The notes under the pieces are model-generated. The model saw only the letters and a program-made list of their open reading frames with translations, searched no databases and was not told the DNA's origin. Below, in pieces: positions 1-10,993 of a DNA stretch of 64,000 bases. The stretch lies in NCBI RefSeq assembly GCF_008692035.1, contig NZ_VTFG01000001.1:1364001-1428000 (forward strand), written 5' to 3'. This stretch comes from Pseudomonas marginalis. GTDB taxonomy: Bacteria > Pseudomonadota > Gammaproteobacteria > Pseudomonadales > Pseudomonadaceae. Each line of letters begins with the position of its first letter. The first letter of the stretch is position 1. The position numbers were made by a program, and so were the translations under genes.

Positions 1-91
1 AAGGGCTCGGTCATCACGCGTACTCGCAACGGGTTCGGCCCCCACGCTAAGGGCCCCTGCGACAACCTGGCAAGCACGTACAACGGCAAAC

Positions 92-105
92 TTGATCGCC
101 GTCAA
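92..105 (+). promoter_or_regulatory. ANR/DNR (FNR-type) box upstream of nirS
   Basis: The sequence reads TTGAT-CGCC-GTCAA, which matches the ANR/DNR consensus TTGAT-N4-ATCAA except at one base of the right half-site. Its centre is about 111 bp upstream of the nirS ATG, and no other gene start lies between. In Pseudomonas these sites are bound by DNR or ANR, which respond to NO and low oxygen. It is the expected control point of the whole nir operon. Confidence 0.85.
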
Positions 106-131
106 GCGAGCCTTGCGCGACTGCAACATAG

Positions 132-1883
<1,752 letters not shown>

Positions 1884-1907
1884 GCCCCATCAACACGAGG
1901 TCACCGA

Positions 1908-2222
1908 ATGAAAAATATGCTCCTCGCACTGCTGGCATCCGCCGCTGCGCTCAGCCTGCAACCGGTGTTGGCACAAGACGGCCCGGGGTTGTTCAACAGC
2001 AAACCCTGTGTGGGCTGCCACACGATTGACAGCAAACTGGTGGGGCCGGCCTTGAAGGACGTCGCCGCCAAGAATGCCGGCGTGAAAGACGCAGCCACCA
2101 CCCTGGCCAGCCACATCAAGAACGGCAGCCAGGGCAACTGGGGACCGGTGCCGATGCCGCCGAACCAGGTCACCGATGATGAAGCCAAGGTGTTGGCCGA
2201 TTGGGTCCTGACCTTGAAATAA
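1908..2222 (+). CDS. nirM: Cytochrome c551, electron donor to NirS
   Basis: A small periplasmic monoheme cytochrome of 104 residues that passes electrons to nitrite reductase. Residues 1-22 form a signal peptide, leaving a mature protein of about 82 residues, the usual size of Pseudomonas c551. The heme motif is CVGCH at 34-38, and the axial Met lies in the segment GPVPMPPN. A ribosome-binding sequence (ACACGAGG) precedes the ATG. It lies 24 bp after nirS, as in other nirS-type pseudomonads. Confidence 0.96.
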   Translation: MKNMLLALLASAAALSLQPVLAQDGPGLFNSKPCVGCHTIDSKLVGPALKDVAAKNAGVKDAATTLASHIKNGSQGNWGPVPMPPNQVTDDEAKVLADWVLTLK

Positions 2223-2238
2223 GCACAAGGAGCACGCC

Positions 2239-2556
2239 ATGCAAGCATCGATGATCGGTACGGCCATGGCGCTGCTCCTGCTGATTCCCGCGCGGGCAGC
2301 GGCCACCCCGGACGCTGCCCGCCTTGAACACCTGTTGACCCAGGATTGCGGGGCCTGCCATGGCCTGCACCTCACCGGCGGCCTGGGCCCGGCCCTCACA
2401 CCGCAAGCCCTGGCCCACCACAGCCGCGACAGCCTGATCGCCACCGTGACCTACGGCCGCCCCGCCCGCGCCATGCCCGGGTGGGGCCCGCTGCTGAGTG
2501 CCGGCGATATTGCCTGGCTGGTCGACCGCCTATTGCAAGGAAGCCCCCCACCATGA
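2239..2556 (+). CDS. nirC: NirC, small c-type cytochrome
   Basis: A 105-residue periplasmic c-type cytochrome with a signal peptide (about 1-21), heme motif CGACH at 37-41 and a candidate Met ligand in AMPGWG. The family has been linked to electron transfer to NirS or to maturation of heme d1; the exact role is less settled than that of NirM. It follows nirM by 16 bp with an AAGGAG ribosome-binding site. Its TGA overlaps the ATG of nirF (ATGA), which indicates translational coupling. Confidence 0.93.
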   Translation: MQASMIGTAMALLLLIPARAAATPDAARLEHLLTQDCGACHGLHLTGGLGPALTPQALAHHSRDSLIATVTYGRPARAMPGWGPLLSAGDIAWLVDRLLQGSPPP

Positions 2557-3722
2557 TGCGTCCCACCCTGTTATCCCTGTGCCTGTTGCTGGGTGCCTGC
2601 GCCCAACCTGCATTGCGCGGCAGCGGCGACCTGGGCCTGGTGATCGAACGCGCCAGTGGCAGCGTACAGATTATCGAGAGCACCGGCATGACCGAACTGG
2701 CCCGTATCGAGGGGCTGGGCGACCTGTCCCACGCCTCGGCGGTGTTTTCCCGCGACCAGCGCTATGCCTACGTGTTTGCCCGCGATGGCGGGCTGACCAA
2801 GATCGACCTGCTGCGCCAACGCATCGAGCGGCGCATCGTCCAGGGCGGCAACAGCATCGGCGGCGCCATCAGCCAGGATGGGCGCCTGATCGCTGTGTCC
2901 AACTACGTGCCGGGCGGGGTCAAGGTGTTCGACGCCGAGAACCTGGCACTCATTGCCGACATCCCCGCGACGGAAATGGCCGATGGCAAGCGCTCGCGGG
3001 TAGTCGGCCTGGTGGATGCGCCCGGGCAGCGCTTCGTGTTCAGCCTGTTCGACACCGGCGAGATCTGGAGCGCCGACTTCAGCCACGGCAACCCGCCGCG
3101 TATCACCCGCTTCAAGGACGTCGGCGAGCAACCCTATGACGCGCTGATCACCGCCGACGGCCGCTACTACATGGCCGGGCTGTTCGGTGAGGACGGCATG
3201 GCCCAGCTCGACCTGTGGGACCCGGAGCGCGGCGTGGTGCGCGTACTCAAGGACTACGGCCGGGGCCAGGCCAAGCTGCCGGTGTACAAGATGCCCCACC
3301 TGGAGGGCTGGGCCGTCGCCGATGACCAGGCGTTCGTGCCGGCGGTGGGACGTCACCAGGTGCTGGTGATGGACGCGCGCACCTGGCGGCAGACGGCGGC
3401 GATCCCGGTGGCCGGGCAGCCGATCTTTGTCACTGCGCGGCCCGACGGGCGCCAGTTGTGGGTCAACTTCGCCTACCCGGACAACGACCGGGTGCAGGTG
3501 CTCGACACCGAAACCCACCAGGTGGTCGCCGACCTGCGCCCCGGCCCCGGTGTGCTGCACATGGAATTCACCGGGCGTGGCGAGCAACTGTGGCTGTCGG
3601 TGCGCGATGGCGAACAGTTGCAAGTGTGGGATCCGTACCGCCTGACCCTGCTGAAAAGCCTGCCGGCCCGGAGTCCCAGCGGGATTTTCTTCAGCCTGCG
3701 CGCGCAAAAAATGGGGTATTGA
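2553..3722 (+). CDS. nirF: NirF, heme d1 biosynthesis lipoprotein
   Basis: A 389-residue d1-type beta-propeller protein acting late in heme d1 assembly in the periplasm. The frame is open well upstream, but the start is placed at 2553. There an ATGA overlap with nirC begins a clear lipoprotein signal with lipobox LGAC and lipidated Cys16. The lipidation agrees with what is known of Pseudomonas NirF. The rest resembles the NirS/NirN propeller without a c-heme domain. A second ATG follows directly (MM) and could also be used. The next gene starts one base after the stop. Confidence 0.94.
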   Translation: MMRPTLLSLCLLLGACAQPALRGSGDLGLVIERASGSVQIIESTGMTELARIEGLGDLSHASAVFSRDQRYAYVFARDGGLTKIDLLRQRIERRIVQGGNSIGGAISQDGRLIAVSNYVPGGVKVFDAENLALIADIPATEMADGKRSRVVGLVDAPGQRFVFSLFDTGEIWSADFSHGNPPRITRFKDVGEQPYDALITADGRYYMAGLFGEDGMAQLDLWDPERGVVRVLKDYGRGQAKLPVYKMPHLEGWAVADDQAFVPAVGRHQVLVMDARTWRQTAAIPVAGQPIFVTARPDGRQLWVNFAYPDNDRVQVLDTETHQVVADLRPGPGVLHMEFTGRGEQLWLSVRDGEQLQVWDPYRLTLLKSLPARSPSGIFFSLRAQKMGY

Positions 3723-3723
3723 A

Positions 3724-4182
3724 ATGGACCTTGATTCGCTCAGCCAGCAATTGATCGAACGCTTCCAGCACGGCATGCCGCTGTGCGCCGAGCCCTACCG
3801 CGAAATGGCCCAGGTGCTGGGCTGCAGCGCGGCCGAGGTGATGGCCTGCCTGCAACGCCTGGAACTGGCCGGCGCCTTGTCGCGCATCGGCCCGGTGTTC
3901 GAACACTCCCGCGCCGGCGCCAGCACCCTGGCCGCCCTGGCGGTGCCGATCGAGCGCCTGGAACAAGTGGCCGCACGGGTCAGCCAGTACCCGGAGGTCA
4001 ATCACAACTATGCCCGCGAGCACCGTTACAACCTGTGGTTCGTGCTCACCGGGCCCCACCGCCAGCACCTGCAGCAGATCCTCGACGAGCTGGAGCAAGA
4101 CACCGGCCTCACGCCCCTGGACCTGCCGATGCTCACCGCCTATCGCATCGACCTTGGATTCTCCCTCGGAGAGCAGCCGTGA
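3724..4182 (+). CDS. nirD: NirD, siroheme decarboxylase subunit
   Basis: A 152-residue cytoplasmic protein of the Lrp/AsnC-like siroheme decarboxylase family. It has an N-terminal winged-helix-like part (about 1-60) and a C-terminal AsnC-type alpha/beta part with the segment [15 protein letters not shown]. With NirL, NirG and NirH it removes the two acetate carboxylates of siroheme to give didecarboxysiroheme. The stop overlaps the GTG start of nirL. All four subunits are separate genes here rather than fused as in some genera. Confidence 0.94.
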   Translation: MDLDSLSQQLIERFQHGMPLCAEPYREMAQVLGCSAAEVMACLQRLELAGALSRIGPVFEHSRAGASTLAALAVPIERLEQVAARVSQYPEVNHNYAREHRYNLWFVLTGPHRQHLQQILDELEQDTGLTPLDLPMLTAYRIDLGFSLGEQP

Positions 4183-4694
4183 TCGCGCCACTGAACCACG
4201 AGCAGATGCTCGACCTGCGCCAGTGCCTGGAGCGCGGCCTGCCCATCGTGCCACGGCCCTACGACGAGCTCGCCGAGCAGATCGGTGCCCACCACGATCA
4301 GGTGCTGCAACAGATGCAGCAATGGCACGACCAGGGCCTGTTCCGTCGCGTCGGCCTGGTGCTCAATCACCGCGCCCTGGGCTATGTGGCCAATGCCATG
4401 CTGGTGCTGGATGTGCCGGATGCGCTGGTCGATGAAGTCGGTGCGCGCCTGGGCCGCGCGCCCGGCGTAAACCTGTGTTACCAGCGCCCGCGGCGCCTGC
4501 CGCAGTGGCGCTACAACCTGTTCTGCATGGTGCACGGGCGCGAGCGCGCGGTGGTCGAGGCGCAGATCCAGGCGTTGCTGGAGCAGCATCTGCTCAGCGA
4601 CTTGCCCCACCAACTGCTGTTCAGCACCCGCGCCTTCAAGCAATGCGGTGGGCGTTTCGCGCCGCCGCCGTCACAGGTATGGGCCCATGGATGA
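4179..4694 (+). CDS. nirL: NirL, siroheme decarboxylase subunit
   Basis: A 171-residue paralogue of NirD in the Lrp/AsnC-like decarboxylase family. The start is the GTG at 4179, which overlaps the nirD stop (GTGA). The frame is open much further upstream, but that part is nirD read out of frame. The characteristic segment [16 protein letters not shown] marks the C-terminal half. It acts with NirD, NirG and NirH on siroheme in the cytoplasm. Its last bases overlap the beginning of nirG by 8 nt. Confidence 0.93.
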   Translation: MIAPLNHEQMLDLRQCLERGLPIVPRPYDELAEQIGAHHDQVLQQMQQWHDQGLFRRVGLVLNHRALGYVANAMLVLDVPDALVDEVGARLGRAPGVNLCYQRPRRLPQWRYNLFCMVHGRERAVVEAQIQALLEQHLLSDLPHQLLFSTRAFKQCGGRFAPPPSQVWAHG

Positions 4695-5130
4695 GCTGGA
4701 TCGACAACTGATCAACCGCCTGCAACACGGCCTGCCGCTGGTGCGCCAGCCCTGGCAGCAGGTGGCCGAGGAACTGCATTGCCCTGCGAGCGAACTGCTC
4801 GACCGCCTGCACGACTTGCTCGAAGACGGCATGCTCACGCGCTTCGGCCCGATGTTCGATGTCGAGCGTCTCGGCGGCGCTTTCACCCTCGCGGCGCTCG
4901 CCGTACCCGAGGCGCGCTTTGATGCGGTCGCCGAGCAGCTCAACGCCCTGCCCCAGGTGGCCCACAACTACCGCCGCGAACACCGCTGGAACATGTGGTT
5001 CGTGCTGGCCTGCGCCACCGCGCAGGAGCTGGCCGATACCCTGTCGTGCATCGAGGCCCTGACCGGGCTGGCGGTGCTCAACCTGCCGAAGGAGCACACC
5101 TACCATGTCGGTCTGTATTTCCCGGTCTGA
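4687..5130 (+). CDS. nirG: NirG, siroheme decarboxylase subunit
   Basis: A 147-residue member of the same Lrp/AsnC-like family, closest in layout to NirD (it shares [15 protein letters not shown]). I start it at 4687 ([10 protein letters not shown]), where the length equals the usual 147 residues. An upstream in-frame ATG at 4648 would only add nirL-derived residues. It overlaps nirL by 8 nt and nirH by 26 nt, a sign of tight coupling of the four decarboxylase subunits. Confidence 0.93.
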   Translation: MDELDRQLINRLQHGLPLVRQPWQQVAEELHCPASELLDRLHDLLEDGMLTRFGPMFDVERLGGAFTLAALAVPEARFDAVAEQLNALPQVAHNYRREHRWNMWFVLACATAQELADTLSCIEALTGLAVLNLPKEHTYHVGLYFPV

Positions 5131-5614
5131 CAACACCCTGGCCCTGCAACTGGTCGCCCTCACCCAAAGCGGCCTGCCGCTGGTGGAGGACCCATGGGCC
5201 TGGCTCGCCGAGCAACTGGGCATCAGCGTCGAGTCGACCCTCGACCTGCTCAAGCGCCTGCAGGCCGAAGGCGCGATCCGGCGTATCGCCGCGGTGCCCA
5301 ACCACTACCGCCTGGGCTATCGGCATAACGGCATGACGGTGTGGGACGTGGCCGATGTGCACGTGCCGCGCCTGGGAGAACTGCTCGGCGCCCAGCCGTT
5401 TGTCAGCCATTGCTACCGTCGCCCCCGGCGCCCGGACTGGCCCTACAACCTGTTCGCCATGGTGCATGGCCGCAGTCGCGAAGAAATCGACAGCTACCGC
5501 GAGCACCTGCGTTTCCTGCTGGGGGAGGCCTGCCGCGCCGACGAGATGCTGGTGAGCAGCCGCATCCTGAAAAAAACCGGCCTGCGCCTGACGCCGGCGT
5601 ACTCAAAGGAATAG
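5105..5614 (+). CDS. nirH: NirH, siroheme decarboxylase subunit
   Basis: A 169-residue Lrp/AsnC-like paralogue close to NirL, sharing RRPRRPDWPYNLFAMVHG. It forms part of the siroheme decarboxylase needed for heme d1. The ATG at 5105 lies inside the last codons of nirG, with GGAG of the nirG coding sequence placed suitably upstream as ribosome-binding site. The stop is 3 bp before nirJ. Confidence 0.93.
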   Translation: MSVCISRSDNTLALQLVALTQSGLPLVEDPWAWLAEQLGISVESTLDLLKRLQAEGAIRRIAAVPNHYRLGYRHNGMTVWDVADVHVPRLGELLGAQPFVSHCYRRPRRPDWPYNLFAMVHGRSREEIDSYREHLRFLLGEACRADEMLVSSRILKKTGLRLTPAYSKE

Positions 5615-5617
5615 CCC

Positions 5618-6799
5618 ATGCTGCGAATCAGTCAGTACCTGCGCACCCTCGCCGGTCAATGCCCGCCGCCGCGCACCTCGCCCCCTGGCAGTGAGCGGCC
5701 GCCGGTGGTGATCTGGAACCTGCTGCGGCGCTGCAATCTCACCTGCAAGCACTGCTACGCCACCAGCGCCGACAGCGTGTTTCGCGATGAGCTCGACACC
5801 CCGGCAGCATTGCGGGTGATCGACGATTTGCACGACGCCGGGGTGCGCGTGTTGATCCTGTCCGGGGGCGAGCCGCTGCTGCGCAAAGACCTCTTCGTGC
5901 TGAGTGCCTATGCCCGTGACAAAGGTTTTTTCGTCGCACTGTCGACCAACGGCACGCTGATCGATGAGCACAACATCCAGCAGATCGCCGACGCCCGTTT
6001 CGACTACGTGGGCATCAGCATCGACGGCCTGGAAGCGACCCACGACGCGTTTCGCCAACTGCACGGCAGTTTCCAGCGCTCCATGCACGCCATCCGCCTG
6101 TGCCGCGAAGCCGGGATTCGCGTGGGCCTGCGCACCACCCTGACCCAGGACAACCATGGGCAGCTGCCGCAGTTGCTGGCGCTGATGCGCACCTATGACG
6201 TGCAGAAGTTCTACCTGTCGCACCTCAACTACAGCGGGCGCGGCAAACGCAGCCGCCAACTGGATGCGCACCGGCAGATGAGCCGCGAGGCCATGGCGCT
6301 GATTTTCCAGCAGGCCTGGAGCGATATTCAACACGGCGTGGACAGCGATTTCGTCAGCGGCAACAACGACGCCGACGCCGTGCTGTTGCTGCAATGGGTG
6401 CACCAGCACCTGCCCGAACACTACCCGCAGCTTGAACACCTGCTGCATGCCTGGGGCGGCAATGCCTCGGGCAGCGGCATCGCCAATATCGACAACACCG
6501 GCGAGGTGCACCCGGACACCTACTGGTGGCAGCAATCGGTGGGCAATGTGCGCAACACCACCTTCCGCCAACTCTGGCTGGAGCAGCCCGACCCGTTGCT
6601 GCTGCGCCTGCGCGAACACCCGCGCAGCATTGGCGGGCGCTGCGCCGAGTGCCGCTGGCTGGCGATCTGCAACGGCAATACCCGCACCCGCGCCTGGGCC
6701 GATGGCGACCTGTGGGGCCCGGACCCCGGTTGCTATTTCAGCGACGCCGAGATCGCGCGCCAGCCCCTCAACCTGATCCCTTGCTCGACCACCCGGTGA
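5618..6799 (+). CDS. nirJ: NirJ, radical SAM enzyme of heme d1 synthesis
   Basis: A 393-residue cytoplasmic radical SAM protein that acts on didecarboxysiroheme, replacing propionates by oxo groups. The SAM iron-sulfur motif is CNLTCKHC (Cys39, Cys43, Cys46). The typical GGEPLL segment follows. A C-terminal SPASM-like cysteine set (CAECRWLAIC ... CYF) probably holds a second cluster. Length matches the family. It follows nirH by 3 bp and is followed by a 44-bp gap before nirE, the largest gap inside the operon. Confidence 0.96.
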   Translation: MLRISQYLRTLAGQCPPPRTSPPGSERPPVVIWNLLRRCNLTCKHCYATSADSVFRDELDTPAALRVIDDLHDAGVRVLILSGGEPLLRKDLFVLSAYARDKGFFVALSTNGTLIDEHNIQQIADARFDYVGISIDGLEATHDAFRQLHGSFQRSMHAIRLCREAGIRVGLRTTLTQDNHGQLPQLLALMRTYDVQKFYLSHLNYSGRGKRSRQLDAHRQMSREAMALIFQQAWSDIQHGVDSDFVSGNNDADAVLLLQWVHQHLPEHYPQLEHLLHAWGGNASGSGIANIDNTGEVHPDTYWWQQSVGNVRNTTFRQLWLEQPDPLLLRLREHPRSIGGRCAECRWLAICNGNTRTRAWADGDLWGPDPGCYFSDAEIARQPLNLIPCSTTR

Positions 6800-6843
6800 C
6801 ACAACCGGGGGCCGCCTACCTGATGATGAACCAAGGACGTCCC

Positions 6844-7683
6844 ATGCACACTTCAACTGCCCACTTCTCCACTGGCCTGCCAGCCAGTCTGCACAGCCCC
6901 TTGCACCCCGGCGAAGTCGCGTTGGTGGGCGCCGGCCCCGGTGACCCGCGCCTGCTGACCCTGCGCGCCTGGAGCCTGTTGATGCAGGCCGACGCGGTGG
7001 TGTTCGACCGGCTGATCAGTGCCGAACTGCTCGCGCTGATCCCGTTGACCTGCGCCCGTCATTACGTGGGCAAGGCCAGCGGTTGCCACAGCCTGCCCCA
7101 GGATCAACTCAATGAACTGCTGGCTGAGTTGGCCGACCAGGGCCAGCGGGTGGTGCGCCTCAAGGGCGGCGACCCGTTTATCTTCGGGCGCGGCGCCGAG
7201 GAGCTGGAGTACCTGCTCGCGCGCGGTATCCCGTGCCAGGTGGTGCCGGGCATCACCGCCGCCTCCGGCTGCAGCGCCTATGCCGGTATCCCGCTGACCC
7301 ACCGCGAGCTGGTCAATTCGTGCCGTTTCGTCACCGGCCACCTGCAACGCGACGGCGCGTTGAAACTGCCATGGGCCAGCCTGGCCGAGCCGAGCCAGAC
7401 CCTGGTGTTCTACATGGGCCTGTCGAACCTGGCACTGATCGCCGAGCATTTGGTGGCGGCCGGTTTGCCCGGGGACACACCGGCCGCCCTGATCAGCAAC
7501 GGTGCACGCGCCGATCAACAGGTGGCCCGTGGCACCCTGCGCCAGTTGCCCACCCTGGCCGCCGACTGCGAACCCGGCGTACCGACGCTGACGGTGATCG
7601 GCCACGTCGTCAACCTGTTTGCCGACGCCGCCCTGCACTTCCCCGCCAGCCTGGCACCGGCCCGTGAAGCGGTGGCGGTATGA
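6844..7683 (+). CDS. nirE: NirE, uroporphyrinogen III C-methyltransferase for heme d1
   Basis: A 279-residue SAM-dependent methyltransferase that converts uroporphyrinogen III to precorrin-2, the entry step to heme d1. The SUMT family features are VGAGPGDPRLLTLRA near the N-terminus, RLKGGDPFIFGRGAEE, and a VVPGITAASG segment. The start at 6844 is chosen because AAGGA sits 6 nt upstream and it gives the usual length; ATGs at 6823 and 6826 would add seven or six residues. The stop overlaps the nirN ATG. Confidence 0.95.
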   Translation: MHTSTAHFSTGLPASLHSPLHPGEVALVGAGPGDPRLLTLRAWSLLMQADAVVFDRLISAELLALIPLTCARHYVGKASGCHSLPQDQLNELLAELADQGQRVVRLKGGDPFIFGRGAEELEYLLARGIPCQVVPGITAASGCSAYAGIPLTHRELVNSCRFVTGHLQRDGALKLPWASLAEPSQTLVFYMGLSNLALIAEHLVAAGLPGDTPAALISNGARADQQVARGTLRQLPTLAADCEPGVPTLTVIGHVVNLFADAALHFPASLAPAREAVAV

Positions 7684-9134
7684 AACGCCTGCTGCTGGTG
7701 CCGCTGCTGTGGGCGACGGCCGCACACGCTACGCCCGCGCAGGACTACCGCCAGTATTGCGAAAGCTGCCACGGGCTTAATCGCATCGGCGCCACCGGCC
7801 CGGCGCTGCTGCCGGAGAGCCTGGGGCGAATCAAGCCGGATGAAGTGCGCAAGGTCATCGAACAAGGCCGGCCCGCCAGCCAGATGGCCGCGTTCAGTGC
7901 GCAACTGAGCGCCGCGCAGATGGATGGGCTGGCGCAGTTTCTGCAACAGCCGCCTGACTCACCGGCGACGTGGAACGAGCATGACATCCGCACCAGCCAC
8001 AGCGTGCTGGCGGACCTGCGCCAATTGCCGAGCACGCCGCAACATCACGCCGACCCGCTCAACCTGTTTGTGGTGGTGGAGTCCGGCGACCATCACATGG
8101 ATATTCTCGACGGCGACACCTTTGCCGTGCTGGACCGTTTCCCTACCCACTTCGCGGTGCACGGCGGGCCGAAATTCTCCCCGGACGGACGCTTTGTGTA
8201 CTTCGCCTCGCGGGACGGCTGGATCAGCCAGTACGACCTGCACAACCTCAAGTTGATCGCCGAGATCCGCGTGGGCCTCAACACCCGCAACCTGGCGGTG
8301 AGCAAGGATGGCCGCTGGGTGCTGGCGGGCAATTACCTGCCGGGCAACCTGGTGCTGCTGGATGCGCGCGACCTGTCGCTGGTCAAGACCCTGGACACCG
8401 GCTCACGGGTCAGTGCGGTGTACACCGCGCCACCGCGCAACAGCTTTATCGTCGCGCTCAAGGACGTGAACGAGGTCTGGGAATTGTCCTATGCCGATGC
8501 TCGGCCCAGTTTCGAGCCCCGGCGCATCCAGGCCCAGGATGTGCTCGATGACTTCTCGTTCTCGCCCGATTACCGCCAACTGATCGCCACCTCACGCAAG
8601 GCCGGCGGCGGCCAGGTGATCGACCTGGGCAGCGGCCGCGTGGTCACCGATATCCCGCTGTCCGGTATGCCGCACCTGGGCTCGGGGACGTATTGGCAAC
8701 GCAACGGACAATGGGTGTTTGCCACGCCGAATATCAGCAAGGGGCAAATCTCGGTGATCGACCTCAAGACCTGGAGCCTGATCAAACAGATCCCCACCCT
8801 CGGGCCGGGCTTTTTCATGCGCAGCCATGTGAACTCGCGCTATGTGTGGAGCGACGTGTTTTTCGGGCCGGACAATGATGCGATTCACCTGATCGACAAG
8901 CAGACCCTCGAGATCGCCCACACCCTGAGGCCAGTGCCGGGCAAGACGGCAGCCCATGTGGAATTCACCCGGGATGGGCGGTATGTGTTGCTGAGCATCT
9001 GGGCCACGGAGGGGGCGCTGATTGTGTATGACAGCCAGACGCTCGAGGAGGTGAAGCGCATTCCCATGAATAAGCCGTCGGGCAAGTACAACGTGGGCAA
9101 TAAGGTGGAGTTTGCGGAAGGGACATCGCATTGA
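7680..9134 (+). CDS. nirN: NirN, c/d1-type dehydrogenase of heme d1 maturation
   Basis: A 484-residue periplasmic paralogue of NirS. It has a signal peptide (about 1-19), a cytochrome c domain with CESCHG near residues 24-29, and a d1-type propeller that ends in SGKYNVGNKVEF, similar to NirS. In Pseudomonas, NirN carries out the last oxidation that makes the acrylate side chain of heme d1 and hands the cofactor on. It is the last gene of the nir operon and overlaps nirE by 4 nt. No hairpin with a T-run follows; instead a REP-containing tandem repeat begins about 35 bp downstream. Confidence 0.95.
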   Translation: MKRLLLVPLLWATAAHATPAQDYRQYCESCHGLNRIGATGPALLPESLGRIKPDEVRKVIEQGRPASQMAAFSAQLSAAQMDGLAQFLQQPPDSPATWNEHDIRTSHSVLADLRQLPSTPQHHADPLNLFVVVESGDHHMDILDGDTFAVLDRFPTHFAVHGGPKFSPDGRFVYFASRDGWISQYDLHNLKLIAEIRVGLNTRNLAVSKDGRWVLAGNYLPGNLVLLDARDLSLVKTLDTGSRVSAVYTAPPRNSFIVALKDVNEVWELSYADARPSFEPRRIQAQDVLDDFSFSPDYRQLIATSRKAGGGQVIDLGSGRVVTDIPLSGMPHLGSGTYWQRNGQWVFATPNISKGQISVIDLKTWSLIKQIPTLGPGFFMRSHVNSRYVWSDVFFGPDNDAIHLIDKQTLEIAHTLRPVPGKTAAHVEFTRDGRYVLLSIWATEGALIVYDSQTLEEVKRIPMNKPSGKYNVGNKVEFAEGTSH

Positions 9135-9167
9135 ACACGGGTGACAGGCAGGAAGCAGCCGGGTCAT

Positions 9168-9595
9168 AGAGCGCATGGGCACCGCCGGTCCCCTGTGGGA
9201 GATGTCGAGCTTTAGCGAGGCTTCGATGGCGGTGGCACTGCCGGCAGAGAGGTTGGCTGACCCACCACTATCGGGGGCAAGCCCCCTCCCACATTTGGTC
9301 GCGGTTGGCAGGTAGAAAGTGGCCCGGCTGTAGATCTGATGGGCGCCGCTGATCCCTGTGGGAGATGTCGAGCTTCAGCGAGGCTTCGATGGCGGCGGCA
9401 CAGTTGGTAGAGGTGTTGGCTGACCCACCGCCATCGGGAGCAAGCCCCCTCCCACATTTGATCGCGGTTGGCAGGTAGAAAGTGGCCCGGCTGTAGATCT
9501 CGTGGGCACCGCTGATCCCCTGTGGGAGATGTCGAGCTTTAGCGAGGCTTCGATGGCGGCGGCACAGCTGGTAGAGGTGTTGGCTGACACACTGC
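9168..9595. repeat. 163/164-bp tandem repeat with REP cores (about 2.6 copies)
   Basis: The segment CTGTGGGAGATGTCGAGCTT recurs at 9193, 9356 and 9520 (with small differences), a period of 163 then 164 bp. Each full unit has a TGTGGGAG half, about 70 bp of spacer, and a TCGGGGGCAAGCCCCCTCCCACAT REP half, so one unit is a REPIN with its flank. The third copy is cut short near 9595. The block fills most of the 473-bp gap between nirN and hemN, and I see no gene in that gap. Confidence 0.85.
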
Positions 9596-9607
9596 TAACG
9601 AGGAGTG

Positions 9608-10993
9608 TCAGACGGTACGGGAGAATTGGCCTTTGTGGGCGCCGCCCAGGTAGGCGTCGAAGGCCATGGCCACGCTGCGCACCATCAGTTGGCCCTTGGG
9701 CAGCAGTTGCAGCGCGTCGTCCTGGACCAGTAATAAGCCGTCCGCCACTTGCTCGTCCAGCTGCGTCAACGCTTGGGCAAAATACTCATTGAACCGAATG
9801 CCATGGGCCGCTTCCACCTGGGCGACATCGACGCGGCCGTCGCACATCAACCCATTGATCACCTCGCGGCGCAGTACGTCATCGGGGTTGAGCCGGTAAC
9901 CGCGCTGCACCGGCAACATGCCCGCATCGATGCGCGCGTAGTACTGGGACAGCTCCTTGACGCTCTGGCTGTAGCTGTCGCCGACCTTGCCGATGGCCGA
10001 TACGCCCAGGCCGATCAGGTCGCAATCGGCATGGGTGGAGTAGCCCTGGAAGTTGCGTTGCAGGCTGCCGTTGGCGCGGGCCAGTGCCAGCTCATCGTCG
10101 GGCAGGGCGAAGTGGTCCATGCCGATGTAGATGTAACCGGCCTCGGTGAGGCGGCGAATGGTCAGTTCCAGCAGCTCCAGCTTGCGCGCCGGGGGTGGCA
10201 TGTCTTCGGGACGGATCATGCGCTGGGCGCGGATCTGGCTCGGCAAGTGTGCGTAGCTGTAGGCGGCCACGCGGTCGGGCCGCAGGGCGATCAGCTTGCT
10301 CAGGGTCACGTCGAAGCTGGCCACGGTTTGCAGGGGCAGGCCGTAGATCAGGTCGACACTCACCGACTTGAAGCGTGCCTCGCGGGCCGCCGCCACCAGT
10401 TGCAGGATCTGCGCTTCGCTTTGCACGCGATTCACGGCGGCCTGTACGTCGGGGTCGAAGTCCTGCACGCCGAAACTCAGGCGATTGAAGCCCAGGCGGC
10501 GCAGGGTGTTGATGCGCTCGAGGCTGATGGTGCGCGGGTCGACCTCGATGGAGAACTCATGGGCGTCGCTGTCATCCAGGCTGAAGTTGTCCGCCAGGCA
10601 GGCCATCAGTTCGGCCAGTTGCGCATCGTCCAGATACGTCGGGGTGCCGCCGCCCAGGTGCAACTGGGTCAGGCGCCGCGAGCGCTCGAACAACGCGCCC
10701 TGCATCTGGATCTCGCGCTTGAGGTACGCCACATACTCGACGGCGCGATGGGTCTTGCGGGTGATGATCTTGTGGCAGCCGCAGTAGTAGCAAAGGCTCT
10801 GGCAGAACGGAATGTGGATGTACACCGACAACGCCTTGGGCGCGGCGAGTTGGTGACTGGCGCGCACGGCCTGGTGATAGTCGTCCAGGGCAAACGCGCT
10901 GTTGAACTGCGGCGCGGTCGGGTACGAGGTGTAGCGCGGCCCCGGGCGGTCGTATTTGTGCACCAGGGCACGGTCGAACTCAAACGCCGTCAT
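9608..10993 (-). CDS. hemN: Oxygen-independent coproporphyrinogen III dehydrogenase HemN
   Basis: A 461-residue cytoplasmic radical SAM enzyme that oxidatively decarboxylates coproporphyrinogen III to protoporphyrinogen IX without oxygen. The N-terminus YDRPGPRYTSYPTAPQF is diagnostic of true HemN. The cluster motif is CQSLCYYCGC (Cys64, Cys68, Cys71, plus the HemN-specific Cys73). GGGTPT and SIEVDPR segments follow. Length is as expected. It is downstream of, and overlaps by 14 nt, a HemN-like gene with an ANR box in front, so it is probably expressed anaerobically to feed heme to cytochromes cd1 and c. Confidence 0.96.
   Translation of the reverse strand: MTAFEFDRALVHKYDRPGPRYTSYPTAPQFNSAFALDDYHQAVRASHQLAAPKALSVYIHIPFCQSLCYYCGCHKIITRKTHRAVEYVAYLKREIQMQGALFERSRRLTQLHLGGGTPTYLDDAQLAELMACLADNFSLDDSDAHEFSIEVDPRTISLERINTLRRLGFNRLSFGVQDFDPDVQAAVNRVQSEAQILQLVAAAREARFKSVSVDLIYGLPLQTVASFDVTLSKLIALRPDRVAAYSYAHLPSQIRAQRMIRPEDMPPPARKLELLELTIRRLTEAGYIYIGMDHFALPDDELALARANGSLQRNFQGYSTHADCDLIGLGVSAIGKVGDSYSQSVKELSQYYARIDAGMLPVQRGYRLNPDDVLRREVINGLMCDGRVDVAQVEAAHGIRFNEYFAQALTQLDEQVADGLLLVQDDALQLLPKGQLMVRSVAMAFDAYLGGAHKGQFSRTV

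Noticed and set aside
9168..9595. CRISPR array
   Set aside because: The repeat units are 163/164 bp with only 2.6 copies and contain REP hairpins, not short direct repeats with unique spacers; no cas genes are present.
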